Source: Xenorhabdus mauleonii
GTDB lineage: Bacteria; Pseudomonadota; Gammaproteobacteria; Enterobacterales; Enterobacteriaceae
Length of the DNA stretch: 59,550 nucleotides
Direction of reading: 5' to 3'
NCBI RefSeq assembly: GCF_900113945.1
Contig: NZ_FORG01000024.1
Span: forward strand, 1-59,550
The notes beneath the pieces were generated by a model. It did not search any database, was not told the DNA's origin, and saw only the letters and a program-made list of their open reading frames with translations. Position 1 is the stretch's first letter; each line of letters begins with the position of its first letter. The translations under genes were made by a program, and so were the position numbers. Shown here in pieces: positions 46,752 through 57,275 of this stretch.

Positions 46752-48707
46752 TTAATCAGCACCTTGAGCCGCATTAAATGCGTCAGTCATTTGCTCAAGT
46801 TGTTCCTGAATATCCATCCATTCTATTTCAACATCTTCTAGTTTGGATTTTGTTTCCGTCTGTTGTTGCAGGCATTCTGTTAATTCAGTTTTGCGCTCAT
46901 TTTCGTAGAGATTATTGTCTGACAATTTCTCTTCTAATGTCGCCAATTCAACCCCCAATTTATCCATCTGCTTTTCAAGGGTGGCAAGTTTTTTACGCAA
47001 CGGCTGAGTTTGATTGCGGAATTCCGCTTCACGCCGCTTTTGATCTTTGCGCTCTTGGGCACTGAAATTTTGGCTTCCATTTGCCACGGATTCAGTGCCC
47101 GCTTTCATTTTCTCTTGGCTGTCACGCATTTGTTGGCGCTGCAATTCTGTCAGCCATTGCTGGTAATCTTCGAGATCACCCGAGAAAGGTTCCACTTCAC
47201 CGTCATGTACCAAATAAAGTTCATCTGTAGTGGAGCGCAGCAAATGCCGATCATGCGATACCACAACTAAAGCGCCCTCAAAATCGATGACAGCTTCGGT
47301 CAGTGCCTGCCTCATGTCGAGATCAAGGTGGTTGGTCGGTTCATCCAGCAGCAAAAGATTGGGGCGCTGCCAGACAATGAGCGCCAATACCAAGCGCGCT
47401 TTTTCACCACCGGAAAAACGGCCGCTGGGATCGGTCACTTGATCGCCTTTAAAACCAAAACCGCCCAGATAATCCCGAAGTTGTTGCTCAGTTTCTTGTG
47501 GCGCTATCCGGACTAAATGCTGTAATGGCGATTCATCTGCCCGCAGGTATTCCAGTTGGTGCTGTGCGAAGTACCCTAATTTAATGCCTTTTGATAAGGA
47601 TATCGTTCCCTGTTGTGGCTCAAGCTCTCCTGCCAGCAGCTTGATCAGTGTCGATTTACCTGCACCATTGCGACCTAACAGGCCGATACGTGAACCCGGC
47701 ACCAAGTTTAATTTAATGGAATCCAGTACGGTTTTGTCGCCATAACCCGCACTGACTTTTTTCATGTTCAAAAGCGGATTTGGCAGGCTGTCCGGTTGGC
47801 GAAAACTGAAATGGAAGGGATTATCCACATGGGCCGGGGCGATGAGCTCCATCCTTTCCAGCATTTTAATGCGGCTTTGCGCTTGCTTTGCCTTGGTGGC
47901 TTTGGCCCGGAAGCGATCAATGTAGCTTTGCAAATGTGCCACTTTTTCCTGCTGGCTTTGGTACAGCGCCTGTTGCTGGGCGAGCTTGGCTACACGTTGC
48001 CGTTCGAAAGAGGAGTAGTTGCCAGTGTATTCATACAGGCTCTGTTGCTCAATATGCAGCACTTTATCAATGATTGGATCGAGGAAATCCCTGTCGTGGG
48101 AGATCAGAATCAAAGTGCCGGTATAGTTTTTTAGCCACTTTTCGAGCCAGATAACGGCGTCCAAATCAAGGTGGTTGGTCGGTTCGTCAAGTAAGAGTAA
48201 ATCGGAACGACAAATCAGTGCCTGTGCCAAATTAAGGCGCATGCGCCAGCCACCGGAAAATGAACTGACAGGCTGTTCCAGTTGGGCTTGGGAGAACCCA
48301 AGCCCATGCAGCAGACTGGAAGCCTTGGAACGGATTGTCCATGCCTGAATAGCATCGAGCAAGCCATGAATGTGGGCAATGGCGTGCCCATCATTTTGCT
48401 CGTTGGCGAGGTTCAGCTTCTGTTCCAGTTGGCGGAATTCACGATCGCCATCGATCACATATTCTAGCGCTGAGGTTTCGAGGGCTGGCGTCTCCTGATT
48501 AACCCATGCCAATGACCAATTGGAGGGAAATGTGACTGAGCCTGCTTCAGCCTGAAGTTCATTTTTCAGTAATGCCAGCAGAGTAGATTTACCGCAACCA
48601 TTTTTGCCAACCAATCCTATTTTCTGGCCCGGATTTACGGTTGCGCTGGCATTGTCCAGAAGGACACGAATGCCACGGCGGATTTGCAATGAAGAGAAAA
48701 CAATCAT
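46752..48707 (-). CDS. yheS: ABC-F family ATPase YheS
   Basis: A 651-residue cytoplasmic protein with two ABC domains and no membrane part. Walker A motifs are GLVGKNGCGKSTLL and GLLGRNGAGKSTLI; signatures are SFSGGWRMRL and FSGGEKARL; both have LLLDEPTNHLD. The C-terminal 110 residues are a charged coiled coil. ABC-F proteins act on the ribosome; YheS helps some arrest peptides and stalled complexes. It is divergent from kefG. Confidence 0.94.
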   Translation of the reverse strand: MIVFSSLQIRRGIRVLLDNASATVNPGQKIGLVGKNGCGKSTLLALLKNELQAEAGSVTFPSNWSLAWVNQETPALETSALEYVIDGDREFRQLEQKLNLANEQNDGHAIAHIHGLLDAIQAWTIRSKASSLLHGLGFSQAQLEQPVSSFSGGWRMRLNLAQALICRSDLLLLDEPTNHLDLDAVIWLEKWLKNYTGTLILISHDRDFLDPIIDKVLHIEQQSLYEYTGNYSSFERQRVAKLAQQQALYQSQQEKVAHLQSYIDRFRAKATKAKQAQSRIKMLERMELIAPAHVDNPFHFSFRQPDSLPNPLLNMKKVSAGYGDKTVLDSIKLNLVPGSRIGLLGRNGAGKSTLIKLLAGELEPQQGTISLSKGIKLGYFAQHQLEYLRADESPLQHLVRIAPQETEQQLRDYLGGFGFKGDQVTDPSGRFSGGEKARLVLALIVWQRPNLLLLDEPTNHLDLDMRQALTEAVIDFEGALVVVSHDRHLLRSTTDELYLVHDGEVEPFSGDLEDYQQWLTELQRQQMRDSQEKMKAGTESVANGSQNFSAQERKDQKRREAEFRNQTQPLRKKLATLEKQMDKLGVELATLEEKLSDNNLYENERKTELTECLQQQTETKSKLEDVEIEWMDIQEQLEQMTDAFNAAQGAD

Positions 48708-48823
48708 AGATGTTGTCTACTTAATATGTGTTAAGTTAATAATTAGATCATATGTATTCAATTTGATAGCTTGGCGTGCATGGTAGCGGAAAATATGTGT
48801 TCTGACACGCCTTGGGGGGATTG

Positions 48824-49387
48824 ATGTCTTTATCACCTAATATATCGCCACCGAAAGTATTACTGTTATATATCCATCCTGAACCCCTGAATTCAGTTGC
48901 GAATAAAGCTCTATTGCGGTTTGTGCGGGGGCTGGAGCATGTGACTGTTCATGATCTCTATGGTTGTTATCCTGATTTTTTCATCGACATTGCTTTTGAA
49001 CAGCAACTTCTGCGTGAACACAAAGTAATTGTCTTCCAACATCCTTTATATACATACAGTTGTCCGGCTCTATTGAAAGAGTGGATGGATCGTGTGCTGA
49101 GCCGTGATTTTGTCAACGGTGCTGAGCAGGCGTTGAGGGGCAAATACTGGCGTTCCGTCATTACGACCGGGGAGCCGGAAGGTGCCTATAAAAGAGGTGG
49201 CTCGAATCGCTACCCGATGGAGGAAATCCTCCGGCCTTTCGAGCTGACTGCATCAATGTGCCAGATGCATTGGTTATCACCGATGATAATTTATTGGGCC
49301 AGACGCCAAAAGCCTGAAGTGCTTGCGAGCCATGCCAATGCTTATCACGAATGGCTGAAAATGCCATTGTCTTTGGGAGGGTTGTGA
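48824..49387 (+). CDS. kefG: Glutathione-regulated potassium-efflux ancillary protein KefG
   Basis: A 187-residue flavodoxin-like quinone-reductase homologue. It has [45 protein letters not shown] and [13 protein letters not shown]. It binds KefB and is needed for full potassium efflux when electrophiles deplete glutathione. ATG 48824 follows GGGGGGA. It ends 2 bases before kefB begins. Confidence 0.93.
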   Translation: MSLSPNISPPKVLLLYIHPEPLNSVANKALLRFVRGLEHVTVHDLYGCYPDFFIDIAFEQQLLREHKVIVFQHPLYTYSCPALLKEWMDRVLSRDFVNGAEQALRGKYWRSVITTGEPEGAYKRGGSNRYPMEEILRPFELTASMCQMHWLSPMIIYWARRQKPEVLASHANAYHEWLKMPLSLGGL

Positions 49388-49389
49388 TC

Positions 49390-51195
49390 ATGGAGACGTC
49401 AGCGCTGTTAAATGTCGGAACACTGTTCTTGTTTGCTGTTGTTGTGGCGGTTCCCCTTGCACAAAAAGCCAGGATTGGCGCGGTGTTGGGCTATCTTATT
49501 GCCGGCATTGCGCTTGGGCCGTGGGGAATCGGATTTATCAAGGATGTCGATGAAATCCTGCATTTCTCTGAGCTTGGTGTTGTTTTCCTGATGTTTATCA
49601 TCGGCCTTGAGTTGAATCCGACAAAGCTCTGGCAACTCAGGCGATCTATTTTTGGTGTGGGTACGGCGCAGGTGATATTAACGGCGCTGGTGCTGGCCCT
49701 GTTGCTTTATCTGACGAATTTCTCTTGGCAGGCAGCGGTGATTGGCGGCATTGGATTGGCAATGTCATCAACGGCAATGGCGTTGCAATTAATGAAAGAG
49801 AAGGGAATGAAAGGCAATGAAGGCGGAAAGCTCGGTTTTTCTGTCTTGTTGTTTCAGGACATGGCTGTCATTCCTGCGTTAGCTGTGATTCCTTTGCTGG
49901 CTGGCGGAGCCGGCTCCAGTGACTGGTATCGCATCGCACTGAAAATCATGGCCTTTGCAGGCATGTTGCTGGGTGGGCGATATTTGCTGCGGCCACTGTT
50001 CAGGCTGGTAGTAAAATGCGGCATCAGGGAGGTGTTTACGGCCGCTTCGCTGTTGGTTGTATTGGGGGCAGCGATTTTCATGGAAAAATTGGGCTTTTCA
50101 ATGGCACTGGGTACGTTCATTGCCGGTGTTTTGCTGGCAGACAGCGAATATCGCCATGAGCTGGAAATTGCCATTGAACCATTCAAAGGATTGTTGCTGG
50201 GCCTATTTTTCATTTCTGTCGGCATGTCCTTGAATATGGGTGTCTTGCTAACCAATTTATTTAGCGTCCTATTGAGCGTATTAGGCTTGGTGCTGGTAAA
50301 AGGACTCATACTTTATCTGCTCGGGAGGATATCCGGTATGAGGAAATCGTCGAGCCTGCAATTCTCCGGGGTGCTAAGTCAGGGAGGGGAATTTGCATTC
50401 GTGCTATTTTCTGTCGCGCTCGGACAAGGGGTACTGGAGCAGAATCAGATGTCGCTTTTGCTGGTTGTCGTGACATTGTCGATGATGACAACACCTCTGG
50501 TCATGCAACTGATTGAAAAACTGCTGGCACACCGTTATAACGCACAAGAAGAACACGGCGAACAACCATTTGTGGAAGATAATGACCCACAGGTGATTCT
50601 GGTGGGGTTTGGCCGTTTTGGACAAGTGGTCGGGCGCTTGCTGATGGCCAATAAGATCCGCATTACGGTATTGGAACGTGATGTGAGTGTCATTAGTACG
50701 ATGCGTCGTTATGGTTATAAGGTGTATTATGGCGATGCGAGCGAATTAGAATTATTGCGTTCAGCGGGAGCCGAGAAAGCCAAGGCGATTGTTGTTACCT
50801 GTGATGAGCCGGAAGATACAATGACAATTGTGCGCCTATGCCAAAAACATTTTTCTCACCTGCATATTATTGCTCGCGCCAGAGGGCGTCTGGAAGCTCA
50901 CGAACTGTTACAGAGCGGTGTGAAGGATTTTAACCGGGAAACATTTGCCAGTGCCTTGGATTTAGGACGCAAGGTTTTGATCCGGTTGGGTATACATCCA
51001 CATCAGGCTCATCGTGCGCAGCAGCATTTCCGGCGGTTGGACATGCGAATGCTGCGTGAGCTTATGCCCCATTTACACGGCGATTTGGCGCAAATAACCC
51101 GTGTGAAAGAAGCCCGCAGGGAATTGGAAGAACTATTTGAACGAGAAATGATGAATGAACGTCGCCAACCGGAAGGATGGGACGAATATGAGTAA
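49390..51195 (+). CDS. kefB: Glutathione-regulated potassium/proton antiporter KefB
   Basis: A 601-residue inner-membrane antiporter, equal in length to E. coli KefB. The membrane part (1-380) is a CPA2-type exchanger with [13 protein letters not shown] and [16 protein letters not shown]. The cytoplasmic part has an RCK domain ([17 protein letters not shown]) that senses glutathione and its adducts. It protects from electrophiles by acidifying the cytoplasm, linking it to gorA. ATG 49390 matches the family start ([10 protein letters not shown]); a longer frame exists. Confidence 0.96.
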   Translation: METSALLNVGTLFLFAVVVAVPLAQKARIGAVLGYLIAGIALGPWGIGFIKDVDEILHFSELGVVFLMFIIGLELNPTKLWQLRRSIFGVGTAQVILTALVLALLLYLTNFSWQAAVIGGIGLAMSSTAMALQLMKEKGMKGNEGGKLGFSVLLFQDMAVIPALAVIPLLAGGAGSSDWYRIALKIMAFAGMLLGGRYLLRPLFRLVVKCGIREVFTAASLLVVLGAAIFMEKLGFSMALGTFIAGVLLADSEYRHELEIAIEPFKGLLLGLFFISVGMSLNMGVLLTNLFSVLLSVLGLVLVKGLILYLLGRISGMRKSSSLQFSGVLSQGGEFAFVLFSVALGQGVLEQNQMSLLLVVVTLSMMTTPLVMQLIEKLLAHRYNAQEEHGEQPFVEDNDPQVILVGFGRFGQVVGRLLMANKIRITVLERDVSVISTMRRYGYKVYYGDASELELLRSAGAEKAKAIVVTCDEPEDTMTIVRLCQKHFSHLHIIARARGRLEAHELLQSGVKDFNRETFASALDLGRKVLIRLGIHPHQAHRAQQHFRRLDMRMLRELMPHLHGDLAQITRVKEARRELEELFEREMMNERRQPEGWDEYE

Positions 51196-51209
51196 TGTCG
51201 GGGTGAATT

Positions 51210-51413
51210 ATGTCAGTAAGTCGTAAGCGTTTTATTGCGGGAGCGGTTTGTCCGAAATGCCAGTCACAGGATACGCTGGCAATGTGGCAAGAGAATAAGG
51301 TTGATATTGTGGAGTGCGTTAGCTGTGGCCATATACAGAGACAAACAGATGAGGCCGTGACGTCGCACATCCGAGGGCAAGAGCAGGTTATTGGTATTTT
51401 TACACCACAATAA
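51210..51413 (+). CDS. yheV: YheV family zinc-ribbon protein
   Basis: A 67-residue protein with two CxxC pairs (CPKC and CVSCGH) that would hold one zinc ion. RKRFIAGAVCPKCQ at the start and EQVIGIFTP at the end match E. coli YheV. Function unknown. It follows kefB by 14 bases and probably belongs to the kefGB-yheV operon. Confidence 0.92.
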   Translation: MSVSRKRFIAGAVCPKCQSQDTLAMWQENKVDIVECVSCGHIQRQTDEAVTSHIRGQEQVIGIFTPQ

Positions 51414-51418
51414 TTATC

Positions 51419-51612
51419 CCCTTTGCCTTTCAGGTGGCAGCTTTCGGAGCTGCACTCACTCCCGGCCGCCGTTTTTATCAACATGCGGTGAGCCATGTAT
51501 TCGGGATAAATGAGAGGCTTTTGCCTCTCGCCGAAGGCCAGTCTTTGGCCGGGTGAATTCGTTCCTGGAAAATTTGCCATTCCCTTATTGCTGCGATGCA
51601 ATCCAAAATTCA
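51419..51612 (-). repeat. ERIC element, diverged core
   Basis: On the plus strand CTTTGCCTTTCAGGTGGCAG, the hairpin AGGCCAGTCTTTGGCC, GAATTCGTTCCTGGAAAATT and TGCCATTCCCTTATTGCTGC match in order the reversed ERIC copy at 39469. The core is altered (ACTCCCGGCCGCCG, CGGGATAAATGAGAGG). It starts 6 bases after yheV. The rest of the gap to slyD (51613-51824) contains a short direct repeat of TTATTAATAAATGT and the slyD promoter. Confidence 0.75.
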
Positions 51613-51824
51613 TGGGAGTAAATGAACCCATTAATCTTGGTTCTAATTTATCTAGGCTCTTATTAATAAATGTTCTTATTAATAAATGTATTAACAATAA
51701 ATCATGGATAAATTTCATCATTCCTAGGTACAGCGACGTAGAATTCCGTTACAATTAACGGCATTTTTTAAGCGGTAAAAAACTTTCCCTTACGGATTTT
51801 TTCCTCGGGTATGTAGGAGTTGTC

Positions 51825-52355
51825 ATGAAAGTAGCAAAAGACGTGGTGGTAAGCCTGGCTTATCAAGTAAGAACAGAAGATGGTGTTTTAGTTGATGAGT
51901 CCCCGGTGAGCGCACCGTTAGACTATCTGCATGGCCGTGGTTCTCTGATCAGTGGATTGGAAAAAGCACTGGAAGGCCGTGAGGCAGGTGAACGTTTCGA
52001 CGTAAGTGTAGAAGCGGGCGATGCATACGGTCAGTATGATGAAAATCTGGTTCAGCGTGCGCCAAAAGACGTATTTGTCGGTGTTGATGATATTCAGGTT
52101 GGCATGCGTTTTCTGGCTGACACAGATCAAGGGCCTATCCCAGTTGAAATCACTGCGATTGAAGGCGATGAAGTTGTTGTTGATGCCAACCACATGCTGG
52201 CTGGCCAAGACCTGAAATTCAATGTTGAAATTGTCGCAATCCGTGAAGCGACTGAAGAAGAATTGGAACATGGCCATGTGCATGGCCAAGGTGGAGAGCA
52301 CGATCATCACCATGAGCACGATGAACATGGATGCTGCGGTGGCGGCTGCCATTAA
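51825..52355 (+). CDS. slyD: FKBP-type peptidyl-prolyl isomerase and metallochaperone SlyD
   Basis: A 176-residue cytoplasmic protein: FKBP domain with an inserted flap (about residues 70-130), then a metal-binding tail. The opening VVSLAYQVRTEDGVLVDESP and RGSLISGLEKALEGREAGE are typical. The tail (HGHVHGQGGEHDHHHEHDEHG then CCGGGCH) is rich in His and Cys but about 20 residues shorter than in E. coli (196 residues). It delivers nickel to hydrogenase maturation and aids folding. Confidence 0.95.
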   Translation: MKVAKDVVVSLAYQVRTEDGVLVDESPVSAPLDYLHGRGSLISGLEKALEGREAGERFDVSVEAGDAYGQYDENLVQRAPKDVFVGVDDIQVGMRFLADTDQGPIPVEITAIEGDEVVVDANHMLAGQDLKFNVEIVAIREATEEELEHGHVHGQGGEHDHHHEHDEHGCCGGGCH

Positions 52356-52427
52356 TTGAAGCGACTGAGCATTTTTAGCTGACAGCCTGAATAAACCGGC
52401 AAGCTGAAAAATCAGTAAGCAGAAGAA

Positions 52428-52463
52428 AAAGGGAGGCTCGCATGGGCTTCTCTTTTTTTTTTT
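52428..52463 (+). terminator. slyD terminator
   Basis: A 12-pair stem with wobbles (52428-52439 with 52444-52455), GCAT loop and a T run of more than ten bases. It lies 73 bases after the slyD stop. Confidence 0.8.
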
Positions 52464-52544
52464 ATTTTTATCCTGTTGTTCTTCAGCCTTCCTTGGCTGA
52501 TATTTTCCACCATTAATCATACTGATGCACATTAATCATGAGCA

Positions 52545-52763
52545 TCAATAATGAGGAGGCGGAGTTTCCTCAGAAAGTGGGGCAATAATCGACGATTGGT
52601 GGGTTTTCAGACGTTCAGCCATTAGCCGTAGCTGCTCTTTCAATCTGTCGGTTTCAATTTGCTGTCTTCTGACTTCTTGGTTCAATTCTTCAATGGTGGC
52701 TTCCTGATAGGCCAGTTTAGTTTCCACCTGCTCCATTCTTTGTTCAAAATCGGATAATTCCAT
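52545..52763 (-). CDS. slyX: SlyX family coiled-coil protein
   Basis: A 72-residue protein predicted as one coiled coil: MELSDFEQRMEQVETKLAYQEATIEELN at the start, and the conserved EETPPPHY end. Same length as E. coli SlyX. Function unknown. It lies between slyD and fkpA on the opposite strand, as in E. coli. Confidence 0.93.
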   Translation of the reverse strand: MELSDFEQRMEQVETKLAYQEATIEELNQEVRRQQIETDRLKEQLRLMAERLKTHQSSIIAPLSEETPPPHY

Positions 52764-53023
52764 TACCTTTTCTCCTGCGTCTGTTTAATTAATTGCATCG
52801 TGGAACAATTGCTCGCACTAAGTAACACTATCATTAAATAACACTATAATATTCAATTCATTCAGTAAAAGCAGGTCTTGTGAAACCTCTCTACGTTAAT
52901 GTTGTCTCAATGGTTTTGGAGCAAAATATAGCAAATATTGTCATAAGTTAATGTAGACAGTTATAGTAGGCGTTGCGTGTAGCTTGTGCTGACGCTGACC
53001 CCAAAAAATTATTGGAGAGTAGG

Positions 53024-53800
53024 ATGAAATCATTGTTTAAAACAACTTTGCTGGCGACGACTCTGGCAGTAGCATTTAGTGTACCTCAAGCTTTGGCAGA
53101 CAACACAGCAACCAAAAGCGACGTAAAACTGAATAGTGCATTTAAAACGGTAGAACAGCAAAATTCTTATGCTCTGGGTGCTTCTTTGGGGAGCTACATG
53201 GATAACTCACTGAAAGAGCAAAAAGCACTTGGTATCAATATCGAGAAAGCACAATTGCTGGCTGGTGTTGAAGATGCCTTGAATAGCAAGAGTAAACTGA
53301 CAGATAAAGAGATTCAGCAAACGCTGATCGCTTTCGAAACCAAAGTGAAAGAAGCTGCACAAGCTAAAGCAGAGAAAGAATCCAAAGAAAATGGCGAAAA
53401 AGGTGCTAAGTATCGTGCTGAATTTGCCAAGCAAGCAGGAGTAGTGAAAACTAAGACTGGCCTGCTTTACAAAATTGAAAAAGAAGGTACTGGCAAGGAG
53501 CCTAAACCAAGCGACACCGTGGTTGTTAACTACAAAGGGACTTTGATTGATGGTCAGGTTTTCGATAACTCTTTTGATCGCAAAGAACCACTGTCCATTC
53601 GCCTGGATAGCGTGATCCCTGGCTGGATTGAAGGTTTACAGCATGTGAAGAAAGGCGGAAAAATCACTCTGGTCATCCCACCAGAATTGGCTTACGGTCA
53701 AGCCAGCGTGCCTCAAATTCCTGCCAATTCTACCTTGATTTTCAATATCGAATTGTTGGATATCAAACCAGCTGCAAAACCAGCGGCCAAAGCAAAATAA
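53024..53800 (+). CDS. fkpA: Periplasmic FKBP-type peptidyl-prolyl isomerase FkpA
   Basis: A 258-residue folding factor with signal peptide ending PQALAD. Residues 27-140 form the helical dimerisation domain and residues 145-250 the FKBP domain (VVVNYKGTLIDGQVFDNSFDR, GWIEGLQHVKKGGKITLVIPPELAYG). It has both chaperone and isomerase activity. GGAGAG at 53014-53019 fixes the ATG at 53024. It is slightly shorter than E. coli FkpA (270) at the Lys/Ala/Pro tail. Confidence 0.95.
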   Translation: MKSLFKTTLLATTLAVAFSVPQALADNTATKSDVKLNSAFKTVEQQNSYALGASLGSYMDNSLKEQKALGINIEKAQLLAGVEDALNSKSKLTDKEIQQTLIAFETKVKEAAQAKAEKESKENGEKGAKYRAEFAKQAGVVKTKTGLLYKIEKEGTGKEPKPSDTVVVNYKGTLIDGQVFDNSFDRKEPLSIRLDSVIPGWIEGLQHVKKGGKITLVIPPELAYGQASVPQIPANSTLIFNIELLDIKPAAKPAAKAK

Positions 53801-53829
53801 TTTCTGGCGATAATTCAGAAATACACTGT

Positions 53830-53860
53830 CGGGGGCTTAATTGCCCCTGATTTATATGTA
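53830..53860 (+). terminator. fkpA terminator
   Basis: Stem 53830-53836 with 53843-53849 (one wobble) and loop TTAATT, followed by a T-rich but mixed tract. It lies 30 bases after the stop. Confidence 0.55.
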
Positions 53861-54252
53861 TTTCTTTCATTTTTCATCTTCCTATGGTTATTTACTTCTG
53901 TTTGATGAGTAATAAGTATTGAATAAAGATGAATGAATTTGTCTGCTTATTATTTCCCACGGTACCACATAAAATATTATTTCTTATTTCAGTCGTAATT
54001 TCAGGCATATTAGTCGTAAAGCTGTGATAAACCCCCGTGGTATGCGCAGCAATAGCTTGACGTAAATTCAATGTAGTTTTAACGTCAATGTAGTTTTAAC
54101 ATTATCACCCCGAATAGAATATAAAACATTCTGCCTGCGACAGTAGAAGTTTACTGAGGCAGACACTCGGTTGTCGTAATGTGATTTTATAATAAATCTC
54201 GCGTTGAGATTTTTGGTAAGGCAAAGTTTGAGCTTGAAGGATGGTGCATTAC
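53861..54252. other. yheO upstream region
   Basis: Nearly 400 AT-rich bases without a gene. It includes a near-direct repeat of TCAATGTAGTTTTAAC (near 54068 and 54088) and the promoter region of yheO-tusDCB. No clear consensus promoter was found. Confidence 0.35.
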
Positions 54253-54975
54253 ATGTCTACCCCGTTATTAACTGGTGATAACAGTGATCTTGATTTACTG
54301 GAAAACCAACCGTTTACTGAAATAGATCATGAAATTTTAAAATCTTACGAAGCTGCTGTTGATGGCCTGGCTATGTTGATTGGTGGGCATTGTGAGATAG
54401 TTCTTCACTCACTGGAAGATCTTAAATGTTCAGCTGTCAGAATAGCTAATGGTGAACATACGGGCCGTAAAATTGGATCTCCAATTACCGATTTGGCGTT
54501 ACGGATGCTGCATGATATTACAGATGAAGATAGCAGCGTCTCCAAGGCATATTTCACACGGGCGAAAAGTGGCTCGTTGATGAAATCTGTCACAATTGCT
54601 ATTCGTAATCGCCAGCGTCGGGTTATTGGGCTTTTATGTATTAATATGAACCTTGATGTACCTTTCTCTGAGATTATTCAGACCTTTATCCCAGAAAAAA
54701 CACACGAAGTTGCTTCAAACGTTAACTTTGCTTCTTCTGTCGATGATTTAGTGGCACAAACGTTGGAATTCACGATCGAAGAAGTGAATGCTGATCGCAC
54801 GGTTTCCAACAATGCGAAAAACAGGCAGGTGGTACTAAACCTCTATGAAAAAGGTATTTTTGATATAAAGGATGCAATCAACCAGGTTGCTGAACGTTTG
54901 AATATCTCGAAGCATACGGTATATCTCTATATTCGCCAGTTTAAAAATGGTGAATATGTGAGTCCGGAGAAGTAA
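54253..54975 (+). CDS. yheO: YheO family transcriptional regulator
   Basis: A 240-residue protein with an N-terminal PAS-like YheO domain ([39 protein letters not shown]) and a C-terminal helix-turn-helix ([33 protein letters not shown]). Its targets are poorly known. ATG 54253 corresponds to the E. coli start; an ATG 12 bases upstream lies directly on the AAGG. The stop overlaps the tusD start. Confidence 0.92.
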   Translation: MSTPLLTGDNSDLDLLENQPFTEIDHEILKSYEAAVDGLAMLIGGHCEIVLHSLEDLKCSAVRIANGEHTGRKIGSPITDLALRMLHDITDEDSSVSKAYFTRAKSGSLMKSVTIAIRNRQRRVIGLLCINMNLDVPFSEIIQTFIPEKTHEVASNVNFASSVDDLVAQTLEFTIEEVNADRTVSNNAKNRQVVLNLYEKGIFDIKDAINQVAERLNISKHTVYLYIRQFKNGEYVSPEK

Positions 54976-55370
54976 TGTCCTCACTGTCTTATTGCTTGCT
55001 GGTCACTGGGCCAGCTTATGGTACCCAACAAGCAAGCAGTGCCTATCAATTTGCTCAGGCACTCATCGCTTCAGGGCATACGCTGCGCAGTGTGTTTTTT
55101 TATCGCGAAGGAGTCCAAAATGGCAATCAGTTGGTCTCCCCTGCCAATGATGAATTTGATCTGACCAAAGCATGGCAAACCTTGGCAGCCGAGCACTCGT
55201 TCAATCTGTATATCTGTGTTGCTGCGGCATTGCGGCGTGGGGTCGCGGATGAACAGCAAGCCCGTGAACTGGCGCTTCCTGCGGCAAATTTGGCGCAGGG
55301 TTTTGAGCTGGGTGGGTTAGGATCGTTGGCAGAAGCCATGATGCTCAGTGATCGGGTTGTACAATTTTAG
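54975..55370 (+). CDS. tusD: Sulfurtransferase TusD
   Basis: A 131-residue DsrE-fold protein. The acceptor cysteine is in [35 protein letters not shown] and RVVQF at the end match E. coli TusD. In the TusBCD complex it takes sulfur from TusA and passes it to TusE for 2-thiolation of the tRNA wobble uridine by MnmA. It shares a base with the yheO stop. Confidence 0.95.
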   Translation: MSSLSYCLLVTGPAYGTQQASSAYQFAQALIASGHTLRSVFFYREGVQNGNQLVSPANDEFDLTKAWQTLAAEHSFNLYICVAAALRRGVADEQQARELALPAANLAQGFELGGLGSLAEAMMLSDRVVQF

Positions 55371-55385
55371 GGCTGCGAGTATTTG

Positions 55386-55745
55386 ATGAAAAAAATAGCT
55401 TTTGTATTTACTGAAGCCCCCCACGGCTCTTCTGCTGGTCGGGAAGGGCTGGATGCACTACTCGCAACATCAGCATTGACCGAGCAAATTGGTGTGTTTT
55501 TTATTTCTGATGGCGTACTTCAATTACTGCCCAATCAGCAACCGGATAAAATTTTGGCGCGTGACTATATCTCGACCTTTAAAATCCTGCCGATGTATGA
55601 CATTGACAAGTGTTATGTATGCCTTGATGACCTGCTGAGTCGTGGAGGCAATCCGGCAAATGATTTTGTGCTGAAGGCTGAATTTCTTTCCTCTGGAGCC
55701 TTGCGAGATCTATTGGCGGGATATGATGTCGTGGTGAAATTTTAA
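55386..55745 (+). CDS. tusC: Sulfur relay protein TusC
   Basis: A 119-residue DsrF-type subunit of Tus[34 protein letters not shown] is nearly that of E. coli. ATG 55386 gives the E. coli length; a TTG lies one codon earlier. It is 15 bases after tusD. Confidence 0.94.
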   Translation: MKKIAFVFTEAPHGSSAGREGLDALLATSALTEQIGVFFISDGVLQLLPNQQPDKILARDYISTFKILPMYDIDKCYVCLDDLLSRGGNPANDFVLKAEFLSSGALRDLLAGYDVVVKF

Positions 55746-55764
55746 TCTATTGCAGGTAGGTAAC

Positions 55765-56052
55765 ATGTTATATACTGTTAGTCATTCACCTTATCATATC
55801 GACTTCAATGCAATGCTTAGCCTTGTCACTGATATTGATGATGTTTTGCTCATCCAGAACGGTGTGTTATTGGGCATCAATAATAATCGCAATTTAATGG
55901 CATTACTCAATACAGGTGCTGGCATTTATGCCCTGAAAGAAGATTTAGAGGCACGGGGGTTGTTTGAACAAATTTCTGACCGTGTAAAGGTGATTGATTA
56001 CGCCGGATTTGTTAGCTTAACAGTGAAACATCAGCAAAATTTTGCCTGGTAA
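55765..56052 (+). CDS. tusB: Sulfur relay protein TusB
   Basis: A 95-residue DsrH-type subunit, the same length as in E. coli. It starts MLYTVSHSPYHIDF and ends with IDYAGFVSLTVKHQQNFAW. ATG 55765 follows an AGGTAGG ribosome binding site; the frame extends five codons upstream. Confidence 0.92.
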   Translation: MLYTVSHSPYHIDFNAMLSLVTDIDDVLLIQNGVLLGINNNRNLMALLNTGAGIYALKEDLEARGLFEQISDRVKVIDYAGFVSLTVKHQQNFAW

Positions 56053-56126
56053 ATGTGAATCGAACTTTTCTGCTACTTTAGCAGTATAGAAAAACGCTTT
56101 ACCAGCATAGAAAAACTGTATATTTC

Positions 56127-56155
56127 TTGACACCTAGTCAAGTCAGCAATAAAAT
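56127..56155 (+). promoter_or_regulatory. str operon promoter
   Basis: TTGACA (56127-56132), a spacer of exactly 17 bases, and TAAAAT (56150-56155) form a near-consensus sigma-70 promoter. It lies 85 bases before rpsL and corresponds in place and sequence to the E. coli str promoter. Confidence 0.85.
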
Positions 56156-56197
56156 TCCGCGTCCTCTCGTTTTGTCATTATGGCAGGGAGAGGGTAA

Positions 56198-56614
<417 letters not shown>

Positions 56615-56654
56615 TGGTTCTCCGTTAAGTAAGGCCAAACATTTTTCACTTTAA

Positions 56655-57182
<528 letters not shown>

Positions 57183-57220
57183 TTCCTTTTTAGGTCAACC
57201 ATCGGCAGTGAATATGTTCT

Positions 57221-57240
57221 GGGTAGCGACTCGGCTACCC
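57221..57240 (+). terminator. GC-rich hairpin between rpsG and fusA
   Basis: GGGTAGC (57221-57227) pairs perfectly with GCTACCC (57234-57240), loop GACTCG, followed by TTTCTCT. It resembles a partial terminator or attenuator inside the str operon; an RNA-stability element is also possible. Confidence 0.4.
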
Positions 57241-57275
57241 TTTCTCTAAATTGAACGCCCACGAGAGAGGAAAAA

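Noticed and set aside
52284..52350. His/Cys-rich tract as a separate metallothionein-like peptide
   Set aside because: It is the in-frame C-terminal tail of SlyD.
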